Notes: generated by a model from the sequence alone, not told the origin. 64,000 nucleotides of DNA from Lachnospiraceae bacterium (GCA_017441295.1 JAFRYA010000003.1:62001-126000); one strand, 5' to 3'. Numbered from the stretch's first letter, positions 33,870 to 43,002 are shown. Numbers and translations are program-made.

Positions 33870-36153
33870 TGAGCATTTGGAATTAGCATACAGATGTGCC
33901 ATTGAGAGCATGGTCCTGTTGGAAAACGACGGTACCCTGCCTCTTAAAAATGTGGACAGGATTGCCCTGTTCGGCCCCGGCGCGCGCTATACTCTCTATG
34001 GTGGAGGCGGCTCAGGTTCAGTTAATTCACTGCATCCAATAAGCATTTATGAGGGTCTTCTGGACGCCGGCTATCAGGTCACTTCTCAAAACTGGCTGGA
34101 GCGTTTCAGCGGCCTGTTCAGAAAAGCTGAAGAACAGGTGCTGTCCAAGCTTCAACGTGCTCTGTTTACTTTCAATGTCAATAAAATAGGCCAGGCAGTT
34201 ATGGACGAAGTAACCCTGCCTGAGCTCAATGTTACACAGACGCACATTGAATCCAGTCCCGGCGATGCAGCCATTTATGTGCTTACTCGCCAGAGCGGCG
34301 AAGGCAGGGACAGAACTCTGACACCTGGCAGCTATTACCTCACAGAAGGTGAGAAAGACAGCATTCAGCGTCTTTCCAAGGCATACAACAAATTTATCCT
34401 GGTGATCAATTCAGGCGCACCTGTTGATATGGAATTCATGAAGGATATGAACCATGTCAACGCTATTATTTTCATGGGACAGCCCGGATGTATGGCCGGC
34501 AAAGCCCTGGCAGACATTCTGAACGGCACTGCCAATCCATGTGGTAAGCTCACAGATTCATGGCCTATCAGCTACAAAGACATTTATCACGGCAAACATT
34601 TCGGCAATATCAGCGGCAATCTCAAGCAGACCCATTACAAAGAACGCGGTCTGGTGGGAGACCGTTATTTTGATTCCCAGAATGTTCCTGTGCGCTACTC
34701 TTTCGGCTACGGTCTCAGTTATACCAGATTCTCTATTGACCGTCCGGATATCTCTATTGAAAAGTCAAAGGTAACTGTCTCTGTCACAGTCAAGAATACC
34801 GGTTCAGCTCCGGGCAAGGAAGTGGTCCAGGTTTATGCAGGCAAGGCTTTCAGCGCCGGCATGGGCGAGCCGCGCGTTCTGGTCGGTTTCGCCAAGACTG
34901 AGCTGCTGCCTCGCGGCGGCAGAGAAACCCTCAATATAGAATTTGACACTAAAGACCTGGCAACTTTCAGGGAAAAGGAAGGACGTTTCCGCGTAGACGC
35001 AGGCGAATATGCCATTTATGTTGGCAACTCCCTGGATAATACTGCCAAGCCTATACCGATTTATATCCCTGAAGAGAGTTTCTTGAGCCGCATCAGGAAG
35101 CCTACCCCATCTACATCCAGACGTACTCTTCAGATTATCGACAGTGTGGAGAAGGTAGTGTCACAGATTTCCGATGAAGACAAGATTGCGCTCTGCGTTG
35201 GTACCGGAATGCTGGATAACAAAATGCCTTCCCCAGCACAGGGAAGTGTGGGCCATACCGCTTATCATCTGGCTCATCTCGGCGTAAATAATCTGGAAAT
35301 GGCTGATGGTCCATCCGGACTGAGGCTTCAGACCCGTTATGGTATTTATCCGGATGGTAAGAGAAAGATGATCACCCCGCAGATGAATGCGCTGAACTAT
35401 CTGCCGGGTTACATAAAGAGATTTATTTTTGCAGACCCAAATAAATGTGAGATTGTTGAACAGCCGACCACCGCATTCCCTGTAGGCACTTCAATGGCCC
35501 AGACCTGGAATCTGAATCTGCTCGAGGAAATGGGACGCGCCATTTCCGAAGAAATGACCGATTTCAATGTGGCCTTCTGGCTGGCACCGGCAGTAAACAT
35601 CCACCGCAATCCACTCTGCGGCAGGAACTTTGAATACTATTCCGAGGATCCTCTGCTGGCCGGCAAATGCGCTGCTGCCGTCATCCGCGGCGTCCAGAGC
35701 ATCCCGGGCCACATATCAGTAATAAAGCATTTCTGCTGCAACAACCAGGAGGATAACCGTATGGCATCCAACAGCGTTGTTGATATCTGCACTCTCAGGG
35801 ACATCTATCTGAGAGTCTTTGAGATTGCCATCAGGGAAGGCAAACCAAAGGGCGTAATGACATCATACAACCGTATTAACGGTATCCACGCAGCCGCCAA
35901 TGAGTTCCTGATCCTGCAGGTTCTGCGCGACGAATGGTACTATGACGGCATTGTAATGACTGACTGGAATTCCTCTATGGTAACCAAGGCTCATGATTCC
36001 ATCAAGGCCGGTGTGGATCTGATCATGCCGGGCAGCAAACGTGATATCAAAGACATTACAAAAGCAATAAAAAAGAAAACCCTTGATACAGAAAACATTG
36101 AAGTCAGCTGCAGAAGGGTTTTGAGAGCTTATTTTGATTATACGCTTGGCTGA
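33856..36153 (+). CDS. glycoside hydrolase family 3 beta-glucosidase with permuted domain order
   Basis: Cytoplasmic enzyme of 765 residues expected to release terminal beta-linked sugars; no signal peptide is seen. The usual order of family 3 is reversed. Residues 1 to about 270 are the alpha/beta sandwich, beginning CAIESMVLLENDGTLPL. About 275-400 is a fibronectin type III-like domain (VSVTVKNTGSAPGKEVVQVY). The TIM barrel comes last, about 420-745, with MADGPSGLR, RNFEYYSEDP, SVIKHFCCNNQE and the nucleophile D703 in IVMTDWNSS. This arrangement is known from rumen bacteria such as Ruminococcus albus and Butyrivibrio. GAGGAAG is about 7 nt before the start. Substrate could be a glucoside or xyloside. 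Confidence 0.9.
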   Translation: MSNVNEHLELAYRCAIESMVLLENDGTLPLKNVDRIALFGPGARYTLYGGGGSGSVNSLHPISIYEGLLDAGYQVTSQNWLERFSGLFRKAEEQVLSKLQRALFTFNVNKIGQAVMDEVTLPELNVTQTHIESSPGDAAIYVLTRQSGEGRDRTLTPGSYYLTEGEKDSIQRLSKAYNKFILVINSGAPVDMEFMKDMNHVNAIIFMGQPGCMAGKALADILNGTANPCGKLTDSWPISYKDIYHGKHFGNISGNLKQTHYKERGLVGDRYFDSQNVPVRYSFGYGLSYTRFSIDRPDISIEKSKVTVSVTVKNTGSAPGKEVVQVYAGKAFSAGMGEPRVLVGFAKTELLPRGGRETLNIEFDTKDLATFREKEGRFRVDAGEYAIYVGNSLDNTAKPIPIYIPEESFLSRIRKPTPSTSRRTLQIIDSVEKVVSQISDEDKIALCVGTGMLDNKMPSPAQGSVGHTAYHLAHLGVNNLEMADGPSGLRLQTRYGIYPDGKRKMITPQMNALNYLPGYIKRFIFADPNKCEIVEQPTTAFPVGTSMAQTWNLNLLEEMGRAISEEMTDFNVAFWLAPAVNIHRNPLCGRNFEYYSEDPLLAGKCAAAVIRGVQSIPGHISVIKHFCCNNQEDNRMASNSVVDICTLRDIYLRVFEIAIREGKPKGVMTSYNRINGIHAAANEFLILQVLRDEWYYDGIVMTDWNSSMVTKAHDSIKAGVDLIMPGSKRDIKDITKAIKKKTLDTENIEVSCRRVLRAYFDYTLG

Positions 36154-36155
36154 TC

Positions 36156-36365
36156 TTACAGGATTCCGACCACCTCATATCCTGCATCAACAACAGCCTT
36201 TGTAAGAACATCGTCAGCAACTTCTTTTGAAAGGCTGAGCTTTGCGAATCCGGTCTCGTGGCTGACATCAGCTGATGCAACACCCTCAACCTGCTCTAAA
36301 GCGCCTTTAACTCTTGCCTGGCAGTGTTCACACATCATTCCATTGATCTTCATTACTTTTTCCAT
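36156..36365 (-). other. possible internally initiated CopZ-like copper chaperone (in frame within copA)
   Basis: The last 69 codons of copA start with an ATG at 36365, preceded by AAAGAGGTG about 6 nt upstream. The product would be a complete HMA domain ([18 protein letters not shown] at the start) of normal CopZ size, with both copper-binding cysteines. Whether separate translation occurs is not known; the sequence only shows that the signals are present. Confidence 0.45.
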
Positions 36366-38750
36366 AGTTACACCTCTTTCTGATTTTTCTGTTATATTTG
36401 TTTCTGACTCTTCCGCACTGCCTGCGAGCAGTTTGGTTCCTTCAAGAAGATTCAGTGACTTCTTTTGTTTCCTGTCTCTGGATGGATTATATACTTTTAT
36501 GAGGTTCAGTCTCAATGCGTTCATGCATACACAGAAGCTGGAAAGGCTCATGGCCGCTGCGCCGAGCATAGGATTCATTACTATGCCCAATCCTGAATAA
36601 ACTCCCGCAGCTGCAGGAATCAGCAGCACGTTATAGATCAGCGCCCAGAACAGGTTCTCAACAATATTCCTGTACGTCCTGCGGCTGAGACGGATAGCTG
36701 CTGCCACATCCATCAGACTGCTCTTCATAACTACCACGTCTGCCGCGTCAATAGCCACGTCAGTGCCCGCGCCGATAGCGATTCCTATATCAGCTCTGGT
36801 AAGCGCCGGCGCATCGTTAATTCCATCGCCGACCATTGCGACTTTACCATACTGCTGGAGCTGTCGGATAACGCTTTCCTTACCGTCCGGTTTGACTCCC
36901 GCCACAACTTCACTGACGCCTGCCTCTCTGCCAACTGCTTTGGCGGTCTGCTCATTATCGCCTGTCAGCATTACCACATGGATTCCCATGTTTTTAAGCT
37001 GTCTGATAGCCTCTGCGCTGTCGTCCTTCATAGTATCAGCAACTGCTATAATACCCATTAATTCCTTATCCTTCGCGAAGAACAAAGGAGTCTTGCCATC
37101 TTCAGCCAGTCTCAGGAATGCGCTGTGGATATCAGCCGGAACTGTAGTTACTGTCTTAATGAAGGCTTCATTTCCTCCGCTGAGCACTGCACCGTCCATT
37201 ACAGCAGTCAGTCCGTTGCCCGGAAGTGCCTTGAAGTCCTCTACTTCAGCAGGTGTCAAGCCCTTATCTTCTGCATATTTAAGTACAGCCTTGGCCAGCG
37301 GATGCTCACTCTTTTGTTCTAATGCAAACGCAAGGCTCAACAGTTCATCTTCGCTTACTCCCTCAGCTGCCACAATGTCTGTAACCTTAGGTTCACCGCT
37401 GGTGATCGTGCCGGTCTTGTCAAGTGCCACTATCTGGACGTTGCCCGTTTCCTGCAGGGCTTCAGCATTCTTGAACAGGATGCCGTTTTTGGCTCCTACT
37501 CCGTTGCCGACCATTATGGCCACAGGGGTCGCCAGACCCAGAGCGCATGGACAGCTGACTACGAGCACACATATGCCTCTGGCCAGTGAAAAGCCTACCG
37601 TTCTGCCAATGATCAGCCATACAATAATAGTGACTATGGCTATGGCTATGACAGCAGGAACAAATATTCCCGAAATCTTATCTGCCAGTCTGGCAACCGG
37701 CGCCTTGGTGGCAGCCGCGTCGCTGACCATTTGGATAATCTGTGAAAGAGTCGTATCCTCGCCAACCCTGGTTGCCTCACATTTCAGGAAACCTGACTGG
37801 TTAAGGGTTGCTGATGAAACCTCATCTCCGGGTGCCTTATCTACCGGAATGCTCTCTCCTGTAAGAGCCGACTCATTCACAGCACTCGTGCCTTCTATTA
37901 CAACGCCGTCCACCGGGATATTTTCACCCGGACGGACTACGAAGATATCGCCTTTGTTAACATCATCAATGGAGACCGTCAGCTCTGCTCCTCCGCGGAT
38001 AACATTCGCGGTCTTAGGAGCCAGTTTCATCAGGCTCTTCAGGGCGTTAGTTGTCTTTCCTTTAGAATATGCCTCCAGCATCTTGCCGACAGTGATCAGC
38101 GTCAGGATCATTGCAGCGGATTCAAAATAGAATTCCATCATATATTTCGAAACTGCTTCCGTATTGCCTGCCAGCTGGGCGTTGGTCATCGCGAAAAGCA
38201 TACATGTGGAATAACCAAACGCCGCGCTTGAGCCCAGCGCGATCAATGTGTCCATATTTGGAGCGCCATGGAACAGGCTCTTGTATCCGCTGATGAAGAA
38301 CTTCTGGTTGATAACCATTACTATTGCGGAAAGAAGGAGCTGCACGAGTCCCATCGCGATGTGGTTGCCTTCCATGAATCCAGGGATAGGGAATCCCAGC
38401 ATCATATGGCCCATAGAAAAATACATCAAAATGATCAGGAAAACGAGTGATACTATCAGTCGTTTCCTGAGCTTTGGCGTTTCGTGATCCTTCAGGGCTT
38501 CCTCCTGCTCCGCCAGTTTTGCCAGTGTGCTGGATTTCCTGCTCGTATCAGCGCCTTTGACAGACGCGCCGTAGCCTGCGTCAGTCACCGCCTTAATTAT
38601 ATCTGCAGGTGAGGCCGTTCCCTCAACGCCCATTGAGTTGGTCAGCAGACTGACGCTGCAGCTGGATACGCCGGGAACCTTTGACACTGCTTTCTCTACT
38701 CTTGCCTGGCATGCCGCGCAGGACATGCCTGTAACTAAATATTGTTCCAT
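36156..38750 (-). CDS. copA: copper-exporting P-type ATPase with N- and C-terminal heavy-metal domains
   Basis: P1B-type ATPase that pumps Cu(I) out of the cell. The 864 residues comprise an N-terminal HMA domain ([10 protein letters not shown], residues 9-18), eight membrane spans, the ion-binding [13 protein letters not shown], the phosphorylation motif ALDKTGTI, the SEHPLA nucleotide motif and GDGINDAP. After the last span and a charged linker comes a second, CopZ-like HMA domain (residues 796-864, [10 protein letters not shown]). A C-terminal HMA domain is unusual. The codon for residue 796 is an ATG with its own Shine-Dalgarno, so the domain may also be made alone. It lies 11 nt after csoR and shares its copper-controlled promoter. 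Confidence 0.94.
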   Translation of the reverse strand: MEQYLVTGMSCAACQARVEKAVSKVPGVSSCSVSLLTNSMGVEGTASPADIIKAVTDAGYGASVKGADTSRKSSTLAKLAEQEEALKDHETPKLRKRLIVSLVFLIILMYFSMGHMMLGFPIPGFMEGNHIAMGLVQLLLSAIVMVINQKFFISGYKSLFHGAPNMDTLIALGSSAAFGYSTCMLFAMTNAQLAGNTEAVSKYMMEFYFESAAMILTLITVGKMLEAYSKGKTTNALKSLMKLAPKTANVIRGGAELTVSIDDVNKGDIFVVRPGENIPVDGVVIEGTSAVNESALTGESIPVDKAPGDEVSSATLNQSGFLKCEATRVGEDTTLSQIIQMVSDAAATKAPVARLADKISGIFVPAVIAIAIVTIIVWLIIGRTVGFSLARGICVLVVSCPCALGLATPVAIMVGNGVGAKNGILFKNAEALQETGNVQIVALDKTGTITSGEPKVTDIVAAEGVSEDELLSLAFALEQKSEHPLAKAVLKYAEDKGLTPAEVEDFKALPGNGLTAVMDGAVLSGGNEAFIKTVTTVPADIHSAFLRLAEDGKTPLFFAKDKELMGIIAVADTMKDDSAEAIRQLKNMGIHVVMLTGDNEQTAKAVGREAGVSEVVAGVKPDGKESVIRQLQQYGKVAMVGDGINDAPALTRADIGIAIGAGTDVAIDAADVVVMKSSLMDVAAAIRLSRRTYRNIVENLFWALIYNVLLIPAAAGVYSGLGIVMNPMLGAAAMSLSSFCVCMNALRLNLIKVYNPSRDRKQKKSLNLLEGTKLLAGSAEESETNITEKSERGVTMEKVMKINGMMCEHCQARVKGALEQVEGVASADVSHETGFAKLSLSKEVADDVLTKAVVDAGYEVVGIL

Positions 38751-38761
38751 TTACAAGCCTC

Positions 38762-39082
38762 TTATTTCATCAGTTTCTGTAATGTCTTTACCAGTTCGTC
38801 CAGCTTTTCGTCATTTCCTTCGCGGACGTCATCTACAACGCAGCTCTTTATATGATTGCTGAGCAGCACCTTGTTGAAGCTGTTCAGCGCGCAGTTAGCC
38901 GCTGAAACCTGGTTCAGTACATCAATGCAGTATGCGTTATTCTCGATCATCCTCTTGATACCGCGGATCTGGCCCTCTATTCGGCTGAGGCGGTTGATGA
39001 GATCTTTATACTCTGCTTCAGAACGTTCCTTTGTCCTGCATGCCGGGCATGCTGCCTGTTCATTCTTCATTTTCATATCCAT
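38762..39082 (-). CDS. csoR: copper-sensing transcriptional repressor CsoR
   Basis: Four-helix repressor that releases DNA when it binds Cu(I). The 106-residue protein has the family core RLSRIEGQIRGIKRMIE and the Cu(I) triad C52, H77 and C81 with the canonical 25- and 4-residue spacing. An additional CPAC pair at residues 12-15 is seen in some clostridial members. The start may be 39082 or 39076; neither has a strong ribosome site. It is the first gene of the csoR-copA operon and its promoter holds two CsoR-type operators, so autoregulation is expected. Confidence 0.93.
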   Translation of the reverse strand: MDMKMKNEQAACPACRTKERSEAEYKDLINRLSRIEGQIRGIKRMIENNAYCIDVLNQVSAANCALNSFNKVLLSNHIKSCVVDDVREGNDEKLDELVKTLQKLMK

Positions 39083-39099
39083 TTCTTTCTATTTATTGC

Positions 39100-39116
39100 A
39101 TACCCCCATCGGGTAT
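39100..39116. promoter_or_regulatory. CsoR operator 1
   Basis: ATACCCCCATCGGGTAT, a near-palindrome of the TACCCC/GGGGTA type bound by CsoR proteins. It lies just downstream of the -10 box of the csoR-copA promoter. Confidence 0.75.
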
Positions 39117-39126
39117 CTATAATTGT

Positions 39127-39155
39127 ATGTTATACCCCCTCGGGGTATTTGTCAA
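39127..39155 (-). promoter_or_regulatory. promoter of csoR-copA
   Basis: Minus strand TTGACA (39150-39155), 17 bp spacer, TAACAT (39127-39132). The spacer is filled almost exactly by CsoR operator 2. Confidence 0.75.
39132..39148. promoter_or_regulatory. CsoR operator 2
   Basis: ATACCCCCTCGGGGTAT, a better palindrome than operator 1, placed between the -35 and -10 boxes so that bound repressor would exclude RNA polymerase. Confidence 0.8.
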
Positions 39156-39217
39156 CTGCTTTATATGGATTTGTTTTAATCAGGCTGATATAATACTTAT
39201 CAGCAAAAGGAGATGTT

Positions 39218-39655
39218 ATGAGATTTGGATGGATAAACATATTTGGAGCATGCATTGTTGTGATAATGCTCATTCCGAATATCATTTACTCAATCAGAAA
39301 TAAAAATGAACAGAACCTGTGTACAAACAGGTTTATGAATGTTTTGGAGCAGGTCGGACGTTATGCCTGCATCATATTGATGTGGCTGCCTCTTCTGGTA
39401 TGGAAGTTTGGATTCGCGAGCGTATTCGAAATGGCGCTGTATCTTCTGTGCAATGGGGTGCTGATTACAGCTTATATAGTCATTTTTATTATTTATTTGC
39501 GCAGGAAAAGCCACGCGTTAGCTCTGATACTCGCGGTCCTGCCCTCCTGTATCTTCCTGCTGAGCGGCCTTTTGCTGAGGCACTGGCTGCTCGTGGGCTT
39601 CGCAGTGGTGTTTGCCATCGGACATATATACGTCACAGTAAAGAATATGCAATAA
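39218..39655 (+). CDS. membrane protein with four predicted spans, function unknown
   Basis: A 145-residue hydrophobic protein with spans at about residues 7-25, 48-66, 70-95 and 103-140 (the last may be two). Short charged loops such as RNKNEQNLCTNRF separate them. I do not recognise the family with certainty. AAGGAG lies 6 nt before the start, and a TATAAT box is visible at about 39188-39193 but without a good -35 partner. It is divergent from the copper operon and has its own terminator, so it is probably a single-gene unit. Confidence 0.65.
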   Translation: MRFGWINIFGACIVVIMLIPNIIYSIRNKNEQNLCTNRFMNVLEQVGRYACIILMWLPLLVWKFGFASVFEMALYLLCNGVLITAYIVIFIIYLRRKSHALALILAVLPSCIFLLSGLLLRHWLLVGFAVVFAIGHIYVTVKNMQ

Positions 39656-39656
39656 A

Positions 39657-39686
39657 AAAGACTCCGGACTAAATCCGGAGTCTTTC
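39657..39686 (+). terminator. bidirectional terminator
   Basis: AAAGACTCCGGA / TCCGGAGTCTTT stem with a 5-nt loop, placed directly after the membrane protein stop. A-run on the left and T-run on the right allow use by the convergent deacetylase gene too. Confidence 0.88.
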
Positions 39687-39698
39687 AATTAATAAAGA

Positions 39699-39914
39699 TT
39701 AATACTTGATTACTGTATGTCCGTAGGTCTCACCGAGCCATTCCTCATCCTCTTTGTGAATAACGATGGTATTCGGATCACCGTCTGAGATATACTTTGT
39801 GCCGTTCTCGAGCTCGTTGAAATTGTACTCAATATCAAAGTCTTCGCCGTTGTTGTCATATCCACGGATTCTCTTGACATAGGTCAGATCAAAGCCGGTG
39901 CTGAATGGTGAATT
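39699..39914 (-). pseudogene. out-of-frame C-terminal part of the deacetylase lipoprotein
   Basis: Translation of this stretch in a different frame from the upstream gene gives about 71 residues, starting ENSPFSTGFDLTYVKRIRG, with an ISDGDPNTIVI segment, and ending at TAA (39699). Such tails (IRG followed by YISDGDP) are typical of clostridial polysaccharide deacetylases, so this is the natural end of the gene at 39889-40782. The frame is lost at the GAGAG run at 39915-39919: a missing GA dinucleotide or one extra base would explain it. Confidence 0.75.
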
Positions 39915-40782
39915 CTCTCATCCATGAGCAAAGGAGTGTGGCTTTGGTCGTATAATGGAATCCCTCATATGTTCCCTCGAAGAGCTTCTGATACTTCTCG
40001 TCAGAGCTGGTGTCCGTAGGATATCCGAAAGGAAGGGCAATGATATTAACATACTGTCCAGGTATGATCTCATCCAGTCTCTTATATACCCTGCCGACCT
40101 CTTCTTCAATCTCGTCAGCTGTCAGGTCCGGGATCATGTAATGATTAGCAGTATGGTTTCCAATATCGTATCCATTCTCAACCATCCATTTGATAATAGC
40201 CTCGTCCTGTCCTTTCTCATCATTGAACAGCTCAATGTTGAGGAAGAATGTGGCTGTTACATTGAAGTCCGGATATTTCGCCTTCATCCTCTCCAGAATG
40301 CCGATGGCGGAATTTGGTGAGAATGTAACAGATCCGTCTTCGTGGACTTCTGCGCCTTCAGTGTCCTGCAGGCCGTCATCAAACGTGATCATGATCGGTG
40401 AATATCCGAGAGGAACGTCAACATATCCGTCCAGATAATCTGTCAGACGCACCATACGGTAGCCATGTGCATAATAGTACTCGAGATCTGCTTCGAACGC
40501 TTCTGCTGTTCTGTTGTAGCCGTCCACGTCAACGTTTCCGCCGGTGTATTCTGTCTCGGAATTTTTCATGTCATAAATACGATGATACATCAGAATAGGC
40601 GCTGAATTCAGCTCGTCAACACCGTATCTTCTGTAATCCTCCTCAGTCAGCGGTTCGCGTGTGGTGGTTTCTTCAGGAGTAGTCTCCTCAGGGGTGGTCT
40701 CCTCCTCTTCTTTGTCCTTACCGCATGCAACAAGTGCCAGCATCATACATATAATTAAGATAAAATAGATTATTTTTTTCAT
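39889..40782 (-). CDS. polysaccharide deacetylase lipoprotein, frameshifted near the C-terminus
   Basis: Carbohydrate esterase family 4 enzyme that should remove acetyl groups from surface glycans. The first 19 residues are a lipoprotein signal with lipobox LVAC (C20), followed by a Glu/Thr-Pro spacer and a NodB domain from about residue 58. Visible motifs are PILMYHRI, MITFDDGLQD, NHTANHYM and PFGYPTD. The frame as given continues for 297 residues, but the last 12 (after about C286) are an artefact of a frame change; the correct tail lies in another frame down to 39699. Either the gene is mutated or the sequence has an error here. It lies divergent from the nitroreductase gene. Confidence 0.82.
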   Translation of the reverse strand: MKKIIYFILIICMMLALVACGKDKEEEETTPEETTPEETTTREPLTEEDYRRYGVDELNSAPILMYHRIYDMKNSETEYTGGNVDVDGYNRTAEAFEADLEYYYAHGYRMVRLTDYLDGYVDVPLGYSPIMITFDDGLQDTEGAEVHEDGSVTFSPNSAIGILERMKAKYPDFNVTATFFLNIELFNDEKGQDEAIIKWMVENGYDIGNHTANHYMIPDLTADEIEEEVGRVYKRLDEIIPGQYVNIIALPFGYPTDTSSDEKYQKLFEGTYEGFHYTTKATLLCSWMREFTIQHRL

Positions 40783-40865
40783 ACTGAAATTATACTCATT
40801 TAATATTATTTTCTCAATATTAATGTTGTGCTATAATTAAAAAAAATTCTGAAAGGAGCGACATT

Positions 40866-41390
40866 ATGAACGAAACTATAAAGAACATTCTTGAAAGAAG
40901 AAGCATCAGACAGTACAAACCGGATCCAATTAAGGAAGAAGAGCTCGAGCTCATCCTTCATGCAGGTATTATGGCAGCCAGCGGAATGAATAAACAGCCT
41001 GTTACTCTGGTAGCTGTTACTGACAAAGCCACCCGTGACGAGCTGTCCGCACTGAACGCCAAGGTAATGGGCAGAGACATGGATCCATTCTATGGAGCAC
41101 CGAATTTAATCGTTACTCTTTACAATCCTGAGGTCAGCCCAATAGCTATTTATGACGCCACCCTCGCAATGGGCAATATGATGAATGCAGCTCATTCTCT
41201 TGACGTTGATTCATGCTGGGTACACAGAGCTAAAGAAACCTTTGAAATGCCTGAAGGCAAGGCCCTTCTTAAGAAATGGGGACTGCCTGAGAATCTGGTA
41301 GGCGTTGGCAACCTGATCCTCGGATACAGAGACTGCGAATATCCTGCAGCACCTCCAAAACGTGACGACATTGTAGTATATGTTAAATAG
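40866..41390 (+). CDS. nitroreductase family protein
   Basis: FMN-dependent oxidoreductase of 174 residues. The N-terminus has the flavin-binding pattern ILERRSIRQYKPDPI, typical of the family, then AGIMAASGMNKQPV, a GNMMNAAHSLDVDSCWVHRAK-type segment in two parts, and the closing GYRDCEYPAAPPKRDDIV. The small size suggests a homodimeric NAD(P)H oxidoreductase acting on nitro compounds, quinones or related substrates; the true substrate is unknown. AAAGGAG is 8 nt before the ATG. It is a single-gene unit followed by a complex inverted repeat with a terminator inside. Confidence 0.88.
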   Translation: MNETIKNILERRSIRQYKPDPIKEEELELILHAGIMAASGMNKQPVTLVAVTDKATRDELSALNAKVMGRDMDPFYGAPNLIVTLYNPEVSPIAIYDATLAMGNMMNAAHSLDVDSCWVHRAKETFEMPEGKALLKKWGLPENLVGVGNLILGYRDCEYPAAPPKRDDIVVYVK

Positions 41391-41491
41391 TCCCGACAGG
41401 ACAGTTTTTTAACCCAAAAATAATAATCGAGCCACACTGACTAAATGTGTGGCTCGATTTTTTATTTTTGATATAACTGTCCTGTCGGGAC
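41390..41491. repeat. 17-bp perfect inverted repeat flanking a terminator
   Basis: GTCCCGACAGGACAGTT (41390-41406) is repeated as AACTGTCCTGTCGGGAC at 41475-41491. Each arm itself folds into a small GTCC/GGAC hairpin. A terminator hairpin sits in the 68-nt centre, so the whole could form a long double stem. Confidence 0.7.
41426..41464. terminator. bidirectional terminator between nitroreductase and trkH
   Basis: ATCGAGCCACAC / GTGTGGCTCGAT stem with a 9-nt loop; a T-run follows on the plus strand and a T-rich tract on the minus strand. It lies between two convergent genes. Confidence 0.88.
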
Positions 41492-41520
41492 AAACATATT
41501 CTGCAATGTCATCGCAGTCG

Positions 41521-42999
41521 TCAGTCTGCGCGGCGTTTGATTTTCTTAGAAATCCACCTGAACGGTGATACCAGTGTGGCAAACAGTATGATAATCGGGA
41601 ATATCTCCAGCCTGCCGATCAGCATGTCTATTATGAAAATAATCTTAGAGTACCATGCAAATCCGCTCATTGAGCCAACCGCTCCGCCGAAGGCAACTCC
41701 GTTGTTGTTGATCGTGGTAGAAACAGCTGAGAACGCAGTCGTAAAGTCTGATTTCGGATCCAGCGTTACAACGATCATTGAAATACATGTAAGGAGCACC
41801 AGCGCAATAATATAGAACATTACAGTATGGTGTACGTCTTTTGGAAGTTCCTTTTTATTGAATCTGAGCACGCTGACGCTGCGCGGATGCATCATCTTGC
41901 GCAGGTACCTTCTGCAGCTCTTGATCATTATCGCGAATCTGGACACCTTAAGACCTCCGGCAGTACTGCCCGCGCAGGCGCCAATGAACATTATGAGCAG
42001 CAATAGTCCTTTCGAGAACCAGGGCCATAGATCCATATCACACGAAACGAATCCAGTCGTGGTAATAACAGATGCCACGCCAAAGGCTACATGATGGATG
42101 GCTTCTGCCAAAGTCTCAAACTTGCCTGTCATATATACATTAACAGTGATAACAACTGTTGCGATGACATAGATAGCTGCGTACCATCTGAATTCCTCGT
42201 CTTTGATCGCTGATATGCCCTTGCCCGTGGCAATAAGGAAATACAGCGAGAAGTTAAGACCGGCCAGCAGCATGAACACCGTGGCAATCGTCTGCTGTGC
42301 CCATGTCATATCCATAAGTGATGTATTCAGATATGAGAATCCGCCGGTGCCCATAGTGGCGAAACTGATCAGGAATGAATTGAACAGCGACAGCTTAGCT
42401 ATGCAGAGCGCGATAACTTCAGCACCCGTGATAGCGAAATAGATAACATAGAGCCATTTAGCTGTACTGCTGATCTTGGGTGAAACCTTCTCTGTGATAG
42501 GTCCCGGAGACTCTGCTTTCATCAGATATAAAGCAGAACCGCCGCCTGCGATCGGTGTAATGGAAAGCATGAATACCAGGATGCCCATGCCTCCTACCCA
42601 GTGCGTGAAGCTCCTCCAGAACAGCATTGAATGGCTGAGCGCTTCAATATCGTCCAGGATAGTAACTCCTGTGGTAGTGAAACCTGAAACTGTCTCCATC
42701 AGCGCATTCAGGTAGTTTGGTATAGAACCTGAAATAACAAAAGGCACTGCTCCGGCTGCTGATAAAACCAGCCATGCCAGACCTACGATCAGAAATCCGT
42801 CCCTGGCATGCAGCAGTGTATTCTTCGGTTTTATTAGATATAATAATGAACCCAATATAGCCAGGCCAACTGCAGTCAGAATGAAATGCAGCCAGTGCGG
42901 CTCTCTATAAATGACAGCAACAATAACAGGCAGCAGCATGAGCGCAGCCTCTATTATCATTATCATTCCTAAGACTTTCAGAATCAGTCGTTTATTCAT
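41521..42999 (-). CDS. trkH: TrkH-family potassium uptake channel subunit
   Basis: Membrane channel that takes up potassium together with TrkA. The 492-residue protein has the M1-P-M2 repeats; the pore loops with the selectivity glycine are visible in VSGFTTTGVTIL, ATMGTGGFSYL, SVITTTGFVSCD and STTINNNGVAFG. Other landmarks are THWVGGMGILVFMLSI and GACAGSTAGGLKVSRF. In the fourth pore loop the conserved Gly is followed by Val rather than Pro. It starts 3 nt after trkA, so the two are in one operon. Confidence 0.94.
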   Translation of the reverse strand: MNKRLILKVLGMIMIIEAALMLLPVIVAVIYREPHWLHFILTAVGLAILGSLLYLIKPKNTLLHARDGFLIVGLAWLVLSAAGAVPFVISGSIPNYLNALMETVSGFTTTGVTILDDIEALSHSMLFWRSFTHWVGGMGILVFMLSITPIAGGGSALYLMKAESPGPITEKVSPKISSTAKWLYVIYFAITGAEVIALCIAKLSLFNSFLISFATMGTGGFSYLNTSLMDMTWAQQTIATVFMLLAGLNFSLYFLIATGKGISAIKDEEFRWYAAIYVIATVVITVNVYMTGKFETLAEAIHHVAFGVASVITTTGFVSCDMDLWPWFSKGLLLLIMFIGACAGSTAGGLKVSRFAIMIKSCRRYLRKMMHPRSVSVLRFNKKELPKDVHHTVMFYIIALVLLTCISMIVVTLDPKSDFTTAFSAVSTTINNNGVAFGGAVGSMSGFAWYSKIIFIIDMLIGRLEIFPIIILFATLVSPFRWISKKIKRRAD

Positions 43000-43002
43000 A
43001 AG

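Noticed and set aside
36763-38130. Long plus-strand frame of 455 codons
   Set aside because: Antisense to copA, which has all catalytic motifs on the minus strand. The long frame is a by-product of codon use.
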